Assembly: GCA_033977485.1 (NCBI GenBank) | Contig: CM066994.1 | Span: forward strand, 27,124,681 to 27,188,680 | Length of the DNA stretch: 64,000 bases | Origin: Hydrangea macrophylla | Lineage: Eukaryota > Streptophyta > Magnoliopsida > Cornales > Hydrangeaceae | Direction of reading: 5' to 3' | Shown: piece by piece, positions 1 through 24,481 of the stretch | Layout of the letters: each line of letters begins with the position of its first letter | How positions within the stretch are numbered: position 1 is the stretch's first letter | Notes under the pieces: generated by a model | What the model saw: the letters and a program-made list of their open reading frames with translations, nothing else | What the model was told of the DNA's origin: nothing | Databases searched by the model: none | Program-made: the position numbers and the translations under genes

Positions 1-319
1 CCCCGTTTGACACCTCTATGTGTGGGTGGGTGTGTGCGCGCGTGCGTCCTCCATGTAAGCGATTAAAAAAAAATTATAGTCTAAAATGCACGTTTTGGCA
101 TAAACATGTTAGCGATGCTTTAGTCCAAACATGGTGCAGCGGCTCATTTGTGTGTGTTTTTTGTTTTAAGATTTTTATTTATTTATTTTTTTTATGGTAC
201 CCTTGTATTTAAGGTTTCTGCTAAATGCAAAAGGCAAAATCAATCCAACTATGCCCCTAACAATATATGAACTTAAGTACCTTATAAGTCAGTTGTTGAC
301 AATCTAAACTTCAATGCAG

Positions 320-13451
<13,132 letters not shown>

Positions 13452-13958
13452 TATTCAAGTTTAGCCAATACTTATCCTTGTGCTTGTGTTTGGGGTATTG
13501 ATTAGCGGTTCATTTGCTCTCTATACCTCACATTGTTGGAATTGAATAAGGAAGTCTTTTAGTAAATTGGACCTTTTAAAATAAGAATAATAATACTTGT
13601 TATTTATGTTTTTTTTTGGTGGATTTCAAGAAAATTTTATGTTAGATGTATATATATATATGTATTTGCATCCAATATATGTATTTTGTTATATGATCGA
13701 TTGTTTTGAGGGTTTGAAAATAATGCTACATGTCCGAATGAATGTGAAGTACATTCGGAGTAAAGAGCATTTGTCATCCAGACCAAGTGTTAAATATCCA
13801 AACACATGGGTATTTAAAAATGTGAAAGTGGCAAATATGCACCATCGACCATGGCATCATCAAGGCTTGGCCCCTTCATAACTAAAGTTATTTTGGATGA
13901 CAAATCATTTGTTCTCGTTGATGGTCTTTTGAATTTATTTACAGCAAACAAGTTGGTG
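13452..13958. other. 3' flank of the reductase gene
   Basis: AT-rich sequence with likely 3' UTR and polyadenylation motifs at ~13540-13590. No gene is seen. Confidence 0.5.
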
Positions 13959-14245
13959 CACTACAAAAAAAAGCCCACAGAGATATTCATTTTGAGACAA
14001 AAAATAAAAGTGTCTATAGAAGTTACTTGTAACGGCACACAATTTTCCGTCTCAACAAAAGAAAATAATTACCTTTAAACGTTACTTGTAAGGACACGTA
14101 ATTTTTAGTCTCTACAAAAGAAAATAATTTTCTTTAGAAGTTACTTGTAAGGACATGATTTTTGGTCTATAAAAAAGAAAATAAGTGTCTTTAGAAGTTA
14201 CTTGTAAGGACACATAATTGTCCATCTCTAAGAGGAAAAGAAAAA
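13959..14245 (+). mobile_element. CACTA left terminus with subterminal repeats
   Basis: CACTACAAAAAAAAGCCC at 13959 is a typical CACTA end. It is followed by four degenerate copies of a ~65-bp unit containing 'agaagttacttgtaaggacac' and 'acaaaagaaaataa', the usual transposase-binding subterminal array. The element is cut off by a poly-A tract and unrelated sequence at ~14245. No right end is seen. Confidence 0.75.
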
Positions 14246-14254
14246 AAAAAAAAA

Positions 14255-14420
14255 AAAAACCATACGTGACAATTTCTAATAATTTAAGCTAACAGTGTCA
14301 GAATTTGGGTCTGATTGAATGAATTTTTGAAGTTTAAGGACCCAATTGCAAAAAAAAAAGTTAATGGACCTAAGTAAAAACAGGTGTATAGTATAATGGA
14401 CTAAAATGTAATTTGCCCTA
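14255..14420. mobile_element. Fragment of the 11167-11808 MITE family
   Basis: The stretch from 'catacgtgacaatttctaat' to 'ggactaaaatgtaatttgccc' is clearly homologous to the right arm of the 642-bp element. The left arm is missing. Confidence 0.75.
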
Positions 14421-14605
14421 AATATATGTTAATAGTACATGATTTTATTATATACAAGCGAATAATTTTCATACTTGTAGTTGAAAGTTGGCTATTTGGT
14501 CAGGCGGATTTAAGATGCTACACATTTAAGGAGGTCTTAAGTTCAAAACTTAGTAGACTGTTAGGAAAAAAAATTGGTGCAATTTCTAGTGACACCCACA
14601 GCGAC

Positions 14606-14636
<31 letters not shown>

Positions 14637-14639
14637 CAG

Positions 14640-14842
14640 TCCGGATCTTAAGCGGGTGCCAAAAGACGGACTTTGGGACGGACCACTTTTAGCGACGAAA
14701 ATGTCGCATTTAGTGACGAAATTTTTCGTCGCTAAAACAATGATTTTTAGCGACGAAAAATTTCGTCGCTAAAAGCGACATTTTCGTCGCTAAAAGTGGT
14801 CCGCCCCAAAATCCGCCCCTTAACACCCGCACCTGATCCTCG
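14640..14842. mobile_element. Foldback element with 'ttagcgacgaaa' repeats
   Basis: A ~200-bp near-perfect palindrome. The arms run from 'gtccggatc..gcgggtgcc' through 'gacggaccacttttagcgac' to a centre near 14745. Repeats of TTTTAGCGACGAAA and its complement fill it. It is flanked on both sides by (TA)n. The two arms would form a strong hairpin RNA. Confidence 0.8.
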
Positions 14843-14868
14843 TCGTATATATATATATATATATATAT

Positions 14869-14980
14869 AGGGTGGGGCTAAATAAACCACCCTCCTCTTA
14901 TTTTATTCATTTTCTCCCTCCAAACTTCGATATTACCAAAATACCCCTTTATCCCTACCCTAATGGGCCTAACCCCCAAA

Positions 14981-15017
<37 letters not shown>

Positions 15018-15146
15018 GTAACTTCTCTCTCTGTCTTTTCTTTTTCACCCAAGCTCTCCTCTACCACCTGGCTGCCGTCACCACTATAGGGGCACCATCA
15101 GCCTCCGGGACCACTCTCACTAAACCTAAACCCCAACCCCTCTCAC

Positions 15147-15196
<50 letters not shown>

Positions 15197-15330
15197 ACAC
15201 CACCACATGGCCGCCGCCGCCGGCCGTTGCCCATCAACTCACAGAACCAACTCCCTAGTATCGACTGATGTAGATTTGCACCTTACAGATTGTCGTCGGG
15301 GCGGCTGGCAGTGGTGGCCTTGTGGTGGTG
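14869..15330 (+). repeat. Repeat family with 'gggtggggctaaata' end, copy 1
   Basis: It starts GGGTGGGGCTAAATAAACCA next to (TA)n. It is homologous to the reverse complement of 43131-43795 ('cttattttattcatttt', 'ccctaa...cccccaa', CT tracts). It contains CT microsatellites at ~14981-15014 and 15148-15194. A 101-aa open frame here is CT-repeat low complexity, so I do not call it a gene. Confidence 0.65.
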
Positions 15331-15334
15331 GATG

Positions 15335-17305
15335 TCACTCCCCGATGTAACATAAATAGGGAAATCATTTAATTTCCTTTATGGACTCATAGGTCACGAC
15401 AGTTTGAAGGATCGATTCCGTCCCAAAAATCGAACAGTAAAATAACTTAAATCAGAGTAAGAGTAATTAAGACTTATAAAATTTTCAAAAACATAATAAT
15501 CATTACAACATGTAGTCATCTAAAGGCACAACCCGCCTTGCAAAATAATAATATCTATTACATTAATCCTTATTACAAGTTTTAGTTTATAACATGAAGC
15601 AGTAATAACAATTTCTCTTCTCAGGTAGTTGTATTCAATTCGCACAGTCGTACTGTCCTGCCTGATCATAACCTAAAAAGCCTAGACACCAATGTCCAGG
15701 GTACATCAACTCCGTTAGCTTCAAGAAGCTGATGAGTATTAAAAACATATATTTGTAATGTAAAACATACTCACTTACCATTTCCGATTTACATGTTTAT
15801 ATTCCAATTTATTACATATATGCCTTTTTCAGATTAACATTATAAAAAGATAAGAAATGACAGGAAACAATCAACATCAATAAACATCATCAATAAAATA
15901 TGTGACCTTGCATGTACAACGTAACCCATGTCATCCCACTGACTCTTTTACCTCAACTACAAAATATCATCCAACTCTCTCTCGTTCGAGTACCTTGAAA
16001 TACTAAAGTGACACACTATAGTACACGGATACCATGGAGTGTCCAGGTTGCCTCACACTATAGTACACGAATACCAGGGAGTGTCCAATTTGCATCACAC
16101 TGTAGCAATACCACAGATGCCAGGAGTGTCCAGTAGGCCACACTATAGCACTACCACGGTGCCAGGGAGTGTCCAAATTGGCGTCACACACTATAGTACT
16201 ACCACGGGCGCTAGGGAGTGTCCAATTTGTCACCGTCGCATTTCACAGATACCCTAAACCCATATCATAACAGCACACTATAGTACACAAGTTCCAGAGA
16301 GTGTCCAAAACACAACATCATCCATTTACTCTTTTCACACTGACCATCACTCACCATGCATGTAAACTTGACTCCACATGTATGTCATGTAACTCTATAC
16401 AAAATATAAATTACTGGAAAAACAATAACAACGTATGTGAAAAAATAATCAAGTCTTTAATCACCCCTTTTTAACATAATGCTATAATCAGGATTCTGTT
16501 TTAGCATATCTCCCAAACAGCACTTTAAAAATCCTTGAAACTTCTTCCAATTAGTTCCTTGTGCAAATACAGACAGAAACACCAAAAAGGCCTAGTCGCT
16601 TGCGCGGGCCGCTCGCGTGATATGCCTTTTTTTCAATTTTCTTTTTAAAATTTCCAAATTTATCAAAAGCACACTGGCCGCTCGTGCGTGTCGCTCGCGC
16701 GAGTCGCCTGCGCAAGTTGCCGCAGAGTCTTCATCTTCTTCGTTTTTCTTCGCTATTTCAGTATTGAGGGCATGTTTTGACCCATTTTCAATTCTGAATG
16801 CAAACATGACATATAATATCTGGTTCTCTTCATTTTTCCGCAAGGTTATTGAATCTACGATTGGATTAACAAGAATCAAACCATAGCTCTCGAATTTTTC
16901 AAAAAAACGAGAGGTGACAAAACTTCCTTTCTAATATACTTCCTAGTATGAATGAATTAGGCTCTAATACTTTAAACATGGCATCTATGGACTGTAATCT
17001 ACCATTATTATCTATCAAAACGAATTTTGGTTAAGTTTGGAAAATCACCATTTCAAGCTTCGAGCTCCATAGTTGAAATTAACAATGGTGGTGTTCCATT
17101 CTAACGATAAATAGTAAGTAGAACATGGATTACATTAGAAGTGAGTTCAAAATACTTACTAAGATTGGAGATTGAAGATTGAAGAAGTTGTTGAGAAAGA
17201 TAACCAAATTAAGAAAACCTAATGAAGCTTTGGCTATGGTGATTGTGAAGCTTTCTCTCTCTAAAATTCTGTAAGTAAACTACCTGCAATTCTCTCTTTA
17301 TATAT
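15335..17305 (-). mobile_element. Degraded LTR, minus strand (Ty3/gypsy-like)
   Basis: Read on the minus strand, the segment ends ...CATCGGGGAGTGACA at 15335, a common gypsy LTR 3' end form. Its beginning (~17000-17290) shares blocks with the + strand LTR at 61080-61250 ('gagagagaagctt', 'catagccaaagctt', 'ctttctcaacaa'). It contains a GC-rich 'gctcgcgcgag' patch (16590-16720) and a minisatellite. The CACTA end at 17306 abuts it, so the LTR start may have been displaced. No coding domain is seen. Confidence 0.55.
16006..16320. repeat. Minisatellite with ~45-60-bp unit inside LTR
   Basis: About six copies of 'cacactatagtac...ccagggagtgtccaa' with variable linkers. The phrases CACTATAG and GAGTGTCCA recur in every copy. 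Open frames on both strands here are repeat artefacts. Confidence 0.85.
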
Positions 17306-17515
17306 AACTACACCAAAACAACGAATTTGTCACCCTTATTTTCGCTAGCTTTGTCACTGTCTTTAGCAGTGACAAAATTGTCACCGTCTTGGATAGTGAC
17401 AAATTGAGATTGGTGACAAAATAATATATTGTCACTACCAATAGCAGTGACAATTTTTTTTGTACCATTGTCACCGCCAATTACAGTGACAAACCTGGCA
17501 TAACGAGCACTCCCA
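17306..17515. repeat. CACTA family-1 left subterminal repeats
   Basis: Repeated 'tgtcaccgtc...agtgacaa' units (at least seven TGTCAC/GTGACA half-sites) directly inside the left terminus. Such arrays bind the transposition proteins in En/Spm-type elements. Confidence 0.75.
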
Positions 17516-17798
17516 AAACACAAAACCAACCCCTTCTTTCCACACCACACCCCCACCCACCCATCTAAAATAAAATTTTGGTTTCCCTCCAACTTACCAA
17601 ACATGTGACAGATAGAAAGGAGAGGTCATGAAGTTGCGATCGAAACCCTCCGATATTTCTTCCATCCTTCTCCTTCGATCTCAATCAATTAAGGAAATCA
17701 AGAATCCTCAATCTTTCTCCTCCGATATCAACCAGTTAAGGAAAGCAGGAATCCTCTGACTCTCGAGATCTTGAAGCCTTTGACCGAAACCCTAACAC

Positions 17799-18196
17799 TC
17801 CGTTTGGTATGATTCTACAATAGAATAGAATTGAATTGGAGAGAGTAGAAAAGAAAAGAAATGAATAGAATTGATTTTCAATTCTAATTTTCATGTTTGG
17901 TTTGAAGGAGAAATGAAATGAAATGAATCACGGTCATTTACTACATTGCCCATATACAAAGAGGATGTGTGAAATATACAAGGGTAAGTTTGGTATATCA
18001 CATTATTTCACTTAAAGTGAAATCATTTCTCACCAAATCCTACCAAAAGTGATAGGATTTGTTTTTGGGCTAAAATAAGAATTGGTGGGAATTGGCTAGA
18101 ATTGAAAATCAATTCTTTTGTCAAACCAAACACAAGAATTGCCACAAACAAGAATTGCAAATCAATTTTTTTCTAGTTTGTGGCATACCAAACGGA
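17799..18196 (+). mobile_element. MITE copy 2 (TIR 'tccgtttggtat'), nested
   Basis: The element starts TCCGTTTGGTATGATTC and ends GGCATACCAAACGGA, perfect for the outer 12 bases. It is homologous to 9814-10204 in opposite orientation. It has jumped into the CACTA element, separating a 5'-UTR-like stretch (17610-17798) from downstream sequence. Confidence 0.85.
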
Positions 18197-18366
18197 TTGT
18201 AAGGTATTTCCTCTTATCTTTCTCGAATCCTCTGCCTCTCGAGATCTCTTTCCCTTTTTTGTTTTTGGTAGTTTTTGAGATTTGTGTGTTATAGAGATCC
18301 CTATTTGTCTTCGTTAGATTTGAGATTTGTGTGCTACAGATTTATTTTTTGTATGTGTGTGTGTGT

Positions 18367-18389
18367 GGGGGGGGGGGGGGGGGGGGGGG
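18367..18389 (+). repeat. Run of 23 G after (TG)n
   Basis: A (tg)n tract passes into an unbroken run of 23 guanines. Long G runs are rare in plant DNA and error-prone in sequencing, so the exact length is uncertain. Confidence 0.9.
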
Positions 18390-18814
18390 AGGTGATATAA
18401 AACAAAACAAGAATTTATTCTTGTTCTCTCACCCTTTTGTTTTTTGTGGATTTGAAAATCAAAATGAACCCTAAATTACAGTTAGGAGAATGTTGAAATT
18501 TCTCGTATCCCATGATTGTTGACTCTAGTAAGCCCTCTTTTCATCTTTCTTTTCTTCTACTTGATTTTAAATTTCCATCAAAAAAACAAATTAGGGTTTG
18601 TTGTTTGAGTTTGGCAATATTCTTTTAACTATGTTTTTAAGGGCCTAGTTGCTTTTTCTGTTCGTCTCTCCGAACTGGAATTTAAGAAACCCCAAACATG
18701 ATAGCTCAAGAACAGTTTTATTAAGTTGTGGCCTATGGGGTTTGAGTTTTGTCATGTTCAAACAAATGTTATAGTGAAGTTTTTTTCTTTGAAGTTGAGG
18801 AAATGGCTGAACAG

Positions 18815-18875
18815 GTAAAGATGATCAATGATGGGATGCAAGAGTTCCATGTACACTTCCATGGGCCCAGTGATA
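18815..18875 (+). pseudogene. E2 fragment, exon A
   Basis: The acceptor is gctgaacag and the donor a|gtaaat. It encodes VKMINDGMQEFHVHFHGPSD plus the first base of a Ser codon completed at 19329. The upstream in-frame 'EVEEMAEQ' is probably intron or foreign sequence, not the normal E2 start. Confidence 0.85.
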
Positions 18876-19151
18876 GTAAATCTTCCATACCCATATCTCA
18901 ATCTTATTATGAGTTTGTAAATTTGGAGTCTTTAAGATTTCTGCTATATTTTCTGATTCTCCTATTGATTTACATATGTTGATCATCTATATATGTGATG
19001 AGCTCTTATATGCATCTTCTAATATTTTTCATGACAAGCTTTCATAGTTAAAAAAAAAGATATTCATTTGGGGGCTGAGGTGGTTTATTGCTATACTAAT
19101 CTAGGCATTTGAAATATAGATTTTTATTTCAGTAATTTTGCAGTTGACACA

Positions 19152-19217
<66 letters not shown>

Positions 19218-19328
19218 CATCTGGTTTTGATTTAAGCAGCTTTTATGGGCTGTGTTTATTCCTTAGGAATTTTCAATTATTATGGTTTCAATTGATGTGT
19301 TTATTTTCTTCTTAATTGATCATTGCAG

Positions 19329-19443
19329 GTCCTTATCACGGAGGTGTTTGGAGGATAAGGGTTGAGCTTCCAGTTGCTTATCCCTATAAATCTCCCTCCA
19401 TAGTCTTTGTTAATAAGATATACCACCCAAATGTTGATGAGAT
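19329..19443 (+). pseudogene. E2 fragment, exon B with mutated donor
   Basis: The acceptor is cattgcag. It encodes [19 protein letters not shown] and on to IYHPNVDE. The exon should end '..gag at' followed by gtgagtaa, but the sequence is atgagtaa, so the 5' splice site is lost. Reading on gives a TGA at once. Confidence 0.88.
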
Positions 19444-19552
19444 ATGAGTAATTTAATACTAAGATGTACAATTTTCTATATAGGGATGTTAACAATATTA
19501 TCTGCTTAAAGAGGATTAATGTCTGACAGTCTTCAATAATTTCTAATTTCAG

Positions 19553-19605
19553 GTCAAGCTCAGTTTGTTTAGATGTTATTAATCAGACATGGAGCCAAAT
19601 GTTTG
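19553..19605 (+). pseudogene. E2 fragment, exon C with catalytic cysteine
   Basis: The acceptor is aatttcag and the donor g|gtaata. It completes the Met codon, then encodes SSSVCLDVINQTWSQMF. The active-site cysteine and its neighbours are unchanged. Confidence 0.88.
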
Positions 19606-19733
19606 GTAATATAACTTATATTGCCATGGCTTTTAGTGATTAAGAATCTAAGATATAAAATAAATTTCTATGGGCAAGGTTCTGTTTGAATCACTTATAT
19701 AAGGTTATGTTTGAATCACTTATATTGTCGCAG

Positions 19734-19778
19734 CTCTGATGATGCGTGACCGAACTGCTTATGAACAACGAGTTAAAG
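19734..19778 (+). pseudogene. E2 fragment, exon E
   Basis: The acceptor is tgtcgcag and the donor g|gtattg. It encodes ALMMRDRTAYEQRVK, the E2 C-terminal helix region. The exon normally before it (encoding the LLLYPNPSDPLNGEA part in this class) is not found in 19606-19733. Confidence 0.85.
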
Positions 19779-20599
19779 GTATTGAACCTAAATTTATATT
19801 TTTAGATATGTACATTCCTTTCAATGTAGATTGGATGAGGATTATAGACATAGTTATTTCTCCTATATCTATTACTTGGTCTTTTGGCTACTTCCACTTT
19901 ATTTATACATGTCTTTTTACCCCATCACTTCTTGTTTGGTAGATTTTAGTCTTCATAAGCAAACCAAGTATAGTAGCAACTTTCTCTTACTTGCTACCAC
20001 GTGGTTTTATATTTAACTTCACAAGAAGATTGTGAATAATTTCTTGCCTTTTCCACTTTTCCATGTCACCATCTTCATTTAAAAATGTATTTCTTGCCTT
20101 CCTCGCATTTTACACCCGTAGGCATGGTGGAAGTTGCAATTTCCACTAATCTGGAAACAGTCCAAATCATCCATTAAGATCCATTTTCTTGTTTCTTCGA
20201 ATGAAACGTGATTTTCTTCCAAATATTTGTGCCTTAAATTATCTCATTGCTTTAAATTTTAACTTTATTAGATTATTGTGCATCATGATGTTTCCTCTGT
20301 TGTGCTCCTTGTACACTTATCTTTCCTACTGTCCATCGTGGGATCATAGTTTCTGGCAATGAATGCATGATCCAATGATCCTCTAGTAAGAAATGCACAA
20401 TTAATTTTTACATCTTTTGGCTATACTTAGAAACGTTAAATGTTTTGGGCCTTACCTATAAAATTATAAATGTGTCTGATTTAGAACCAACAGTGGAGTT
20501 TTAATGCTACTTAATTGCTGTTTGTTCACCAACTGATTTGTTTATTCAAGGTGTATTCATTTATGAACTCATCACTAGAATAGAACTTTAAGTATTTTG

Positions 20600-20815
20600 C
20601 TTTCTTTAGAAAGTAGTTTTCAAAGTGAAGCTATGCACTTGAAGTAGTTTTCAAAGTGAATAAAGTGCACAGCAGCACAGCACGGGTGCATAGCAGCACA
20701 GCACAGCACAACACGCGTGCAATGTACACACTCACGGTAGCGCACAACACGTGCACAGGCAGCACACGTCCACGCGCAATGCACACAGTTTTGGTCTGAC
20801 TTTCTGGTCATCTTT
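20600..20815. repeat. CA/GCAC-rich repeat, partner of 24735-25060
   Basis: 'gtagttttcaaagtgaat' followed by tracts of 'cacagcacacgtgcac' occurs here and again at 24741-25050, in the same orientation. These are two diverged copies of one internal repeat within the CACTA-type element. Confidence 0.6.
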
Positions 20816-23100
20816 ACCCTAGATAAAACAGTTCAAGTTTTTCCTCAGAACTACAATATTGTAGCTCTCTGAGTTATCTTCCCACAGTCGCGAACGGGGC
20901 ATGATTTGAAGTTCCGAGTGAGGACAAAAGTCCATTTTACTAACACACTGTCAGTCTAAAAAACTGCTACTTTTTATTCCGAGTTTTATACTTTCAATCT
21001 GTTTTTTGTACCACAAGATGAATGAATGATCAAACTCTCAAAACTTCAAAGTTATAGGTCTAGATGTCTTCTTTCCAGAACATTAAGATTTCAATGATTT
21101 GGAATTTTGAGTGAAAAATTATGGCCAAAATACCACAGCTACTGCAAGCTGCCAAAGTAACTGTTTTTGAGTTTATTTTAGCTACTGTTTTTAGGCCATA
21201 TCTCCCAAACGGTTTGGGTAAAGGTTCTGAAATTTTAAGGGTAGAAAGATTATGAAAAATAGAACAACTTTCATGTAGAACACCTTTGGATTTTATCGTG
21301 AAATCGCAGGAAGATCTCCATGTGAGAGTTAACAAATGCACTAAACTCTTAACCACTGATTGGTAATTAGCCACTGATTTTTACATGTTTCTCATTTTCT
21401 GGCTTACAATTTGTTCTACTTCTCAGTGTGGAATGATAAAAAACTCAGGTAGGAATCTTTTGCAGATTGTATGAAATGTTCTTTTGGATTGCAAAATCTG
21501 GTTGTATATTGGTTTTTCTGTTATTTAAATCAATTGCAGTTCGGTATTTGTCTGCCATTTCCAGCAACTAACTCATATTCGATATTGCTACCATCTTTGA
21601 GAAAGGAGTTGTAATATTGTTTTGTTGATGCTTTTACTCACAATAAGATGGGACACAATTCTATTTTGAAAAAAACCAAGGAAAAGAAGAAAAAAATATC
21701 ATTCATCATATAGATCAGTACATGCACTATCAAGTTACTTTTTGTGATAAAGATTCTAGTTGTTTTGTGCTTGGTTATAATAAGTGCAAGATCAGGGAGA
21801 ATTTGTTGAGTGATATTCAACATTTGGCTCATATTCACTACAAATATGACATTAAAGCTGGAAGAGGGGCTTGCTCTTAGGCAATACAGTCTCCTAGATG
21901 TGCCATTAATATTGTTTTGTGAAATATTATGGTTCCATTAGATGGAAGTTTGTGCTGGTTTTACTTCGGCGATTGTGGTTTCTGCTTTCTAGGTGGTCTG
22001 ATTGAATCTGTGGGTGTGCTGCATGTTTGTGTTCCACATTGTTCTCTCTTTAGTTGCACACGTGCACCCATGCACTTACATTCTGTCTGGTTGGAAAGAA
22101 AGGTGAATGAATGGAATAAAAATAAAGGAACTTTGAAACTCTAGTTGTTATGTTTTGGAAATAGAATCTTCTGTATCGAATAGCTTTCCCGAGGGTTTTT
22201 TTTTTTTTTTTTTTAATTTTTTTTATGCTCTTGAAGTATATATGGTGTCATGGTTTGTTTGAATGTTGGATGCTGTGAATTCTATTCTTGCATTTGCTTC
22301 TTTGATTTCTAAGCACACTCACCATGAAATGTATGTGTTTGTCCATTGCTACCCAACTAAGACCCTTTCTACCTTCTAAGGGTACCTAACACATGCTGCT
22401 ATGTATACATTCAACCATTTATCGCTGCACTATCTTTCATTGATACTCAGGTTTTTTTTTTCACACCTAGCATGTGATCACTCCTAGTATACTTGTGTAT
22501 GTAGATAAGAGATAATTATTCTAGTTATCAACTTTACGCGTATACAAAATACGTCTTTCTATTATACCCCAAGTTGCTATGAATTGAGAATTGGGTCCCT
22601 TTTTATGTGAAGTTGTTACTACCATGTCACTCCCTAAAATACAAATTACTACTAAATGACATTTTATTATTACCAAAGGGTACCCTACAATAAGAAATGA
22701 AACCAAATGATCAACATATTAACACCTTGTTCCTAAAATTTGAGACCTGAATAGTAGAAGAACCAAAAAATCATAAGTACATGGTTGTATAATAGAATTC
22801 CCCACTCTTATTTTTTTAGAGTACTATCCATTTGTTTATTTATTTTGTCAAGTCACTACAGTTTATAAAGGTTTTGTTTCCATTGTGCGAACTTTTTGGT
22901 AATTGCATTTGGTTCTTTCACAAATTACTTGATAGATCTAGAAAAAAAAAAATACCAAAACAGGAACACCCCCAAAAGCCAAAAAATAGGACAGTTTTGA
23001 AAATATGGGACTATTGTTTCTTCTTGTATAGAAAGCCATACATATTGGTCGAAGTTCAGTGGCTAATTCTATTACTTAATAATTTCCATTTTTCCATGAC
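20816..23100. other. CACTA interior without recognised gene
   Basis: AT-rich sequence with a poly-T run at ~22200-22216. Short ORFs here have no recognisable motif. Confidence 0.5.
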
Positions 23101-23102
23101 AG

Positions 23103-23213
23103 TTCAGCTTTACGACAGCTGAGGCAGGTTTTCCAAGAAGTTTCTCAGTCAACTGTCATTGGGTGGGGGCGACATCCTGCAGCTCTTCATGGACTTAGCC
23201 AGAGATTGAACAA
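23103..23213 (+). pseudogene. Exon-like fragment of unrecognised gene
   Basis: Bounded by acceptor ccatgacag and donor aa|gtaagt. The open frame contains LRQLRQVFQEVSQ, then GWGRHPAALHGLSQRLN. It has protein-like composition and strong splice signals, unlike its surroundings, so it is probably another captured host exon. I do not recognise the family. Confidence 0.4.
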
Positions 23214-23836
23214 GTAAGTTTGTTTGATTCTTGAGAGCTTTAAAGGTAAGAGTAAATTGGTATTCCTAATGAATTTTATGAGTTGGTTAGGGAAGCAATC
23301 CAGGATTCACATGCCTTCTTGAAAAAAGAATATAAAGTGCACATGTAGTCAACATACTTCCCTTAATGCAACCAAACTTATGCATTGTCAATTTTTATAT
23401 AGAGAGTGGACGGCTTGGTCTCCATCAAGTTAGTTGATGCTCTTGTCATAATATTCATTTTGTTAAATAAGTCAGTTGGAGACATTTACTAACTTAACAA
23501 ACCAAGTATGGTTATTCTTGTGTACTTTTGTGTGAGACAAATGCTTTGTGTTAAGTTCAGTAGTAGTTAGCTATAGTCCGACTGATTAGTACAGTTTCAG
23601 TCAGGTTATTTGTTCTTCTATCCATGTTTGGGTGGGTTAATGTGTTTCTTGAAAGTTTAGACATCAAAACTTTTAGATTTTTGTTTATAAAATTTTGAGT
23701 TGTCTAACTAGTAATCTAACATTCTCAATACATCACTATGCTATAAGCTTGTTGCTGCTTGGTAAGACCTCTCTCAACTTTTTCTCCTTAATGGGACATC
23801 CTTCTTCTTGCCAAATTTCCCTGTCTTTATTAGAAA

Positions 23837-23868
23837 CTAGTCGATACCCCGTGCTATGCACGGGTTGT
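23837..23868 (-). mobile_element. Helitron-like 3' terminus, minus strand
   Basis: Read on the minus strand: CCCGTGCATAGCACGGGGTA, then TCGACTAG|T. A 7-bp-stem hairpin about 10 bases before CTAG, with the next host base T, is the classic plant Helitron 3' end. The body would extend to higher coordinates. A possible 5' end (TCTATAGGAG on the minus strand, ~24179) is weak. Confidence 0.6.
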
Positions 23869-24433
23869 ATAGCTTGTAAGAGTACATTTTTAACAGTTGA
23901 ACCTCATCACATCATGAAACATCATTTAACTTTTGTTGGGTTTTTATAATTCCAGAAATGTCATGGTAACTTCATTATATTCATTTTTTAATTGGATTAC
24001 TTCCAACCATAAATCGTTCAAACAAAACATTGAAAAGTAATCATTCCGTCCCATTTGTTGAGTCTTAGTCTTCTTTTGCAACCACACATAATCAACACTT
24101 CCTATTATTTTTTTTTCCTTATTTTCTTCTCCTTCCTCGGTGATTCAGCTAGCACATCCAATGCTTACTTCTCCTATAGATCTTCTAATTCTTCGCCACA
24201 CCAATATACTAGGCTATGGTCCAAACATACTCTCTCTCTCTCTCTCTCTCTCTGGATTTTCTTTAGAAATACATAAGTATAATTGTGTACATGTACATTA
24301 GCTTAATGTTAAAGAGGAACAAATCTTCAATGTTTGTATTTGGCTTATTATTACTAATTTTTGCCTGCAATTTTGTTAGCTTAAATTCAAACACTCGTGT
24401 ATGTGGCTTGACCATACAAGAAGGTTTTGGCAG

Positions 24434-24481
24434 GTCGTAGCTTTGGAGATGAGGGACTATTTTTCCTTAGCTTACAATCAG
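24434..24481 (+). pseudogene. Short exon-like fragment
   Basis: Acceptor ttttggcag, open frame VVALEMRDYFSLAYNQ, then gttagg. Splice-like borders and protein-like content suggest a captured exon. Function unknown. Confidence 0.3.

Larger units (their letters stand above)
18815..19778 (+). pseudogene. Ubiquitin-conjugating enzyme E2 (UBC4/5/6, UBE2H type), captured fragment
   Basis: Exons: 18815-18875 (VKMINDGMQEFHVHFHGPSD), 19329-19443 ([11 protein letters not shown]...YPYKSPS and YHPNVDE), 19553-19605 (SSSVCLDVINQTWSQMF) and 19734-19778 (ALMMRDRTAYEQRVK). They match consecutive parts of the plant UBC4/5/6 class of E2. The HPN motif is at 19424-19432 and the catalytic Cys codon at 19566-19568. 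Phases across the first three exons are conserved. Broken points: no recognisable N-terminal exon, the exon between '..QMF' and 'ALMM..' is absent, the donor after 19443 reads AT instead of GT (19444 is a), and no final exon is seen. It lies inside a CACTA-type element with its introns, so it came by DNA capture, not by retroposition. Probably non-functional as an E2, but it could still be transcribed. Confidence 0.88.

Noticed and set aside
14963..15268. 101-codon ORF
   Set aside because: Driven by two CT microsatellites; no domain, and the region is a dispersed repeat.
16003..16257. ORFs on both strands
   Set aside because: Produced by the minisatellite period; no protein-like content.
18749..18982. 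77-codon ORF as a complete small protein
   Set aside because: Only its middle is E2 exon A (18815-18875); the rest is intron read-through.
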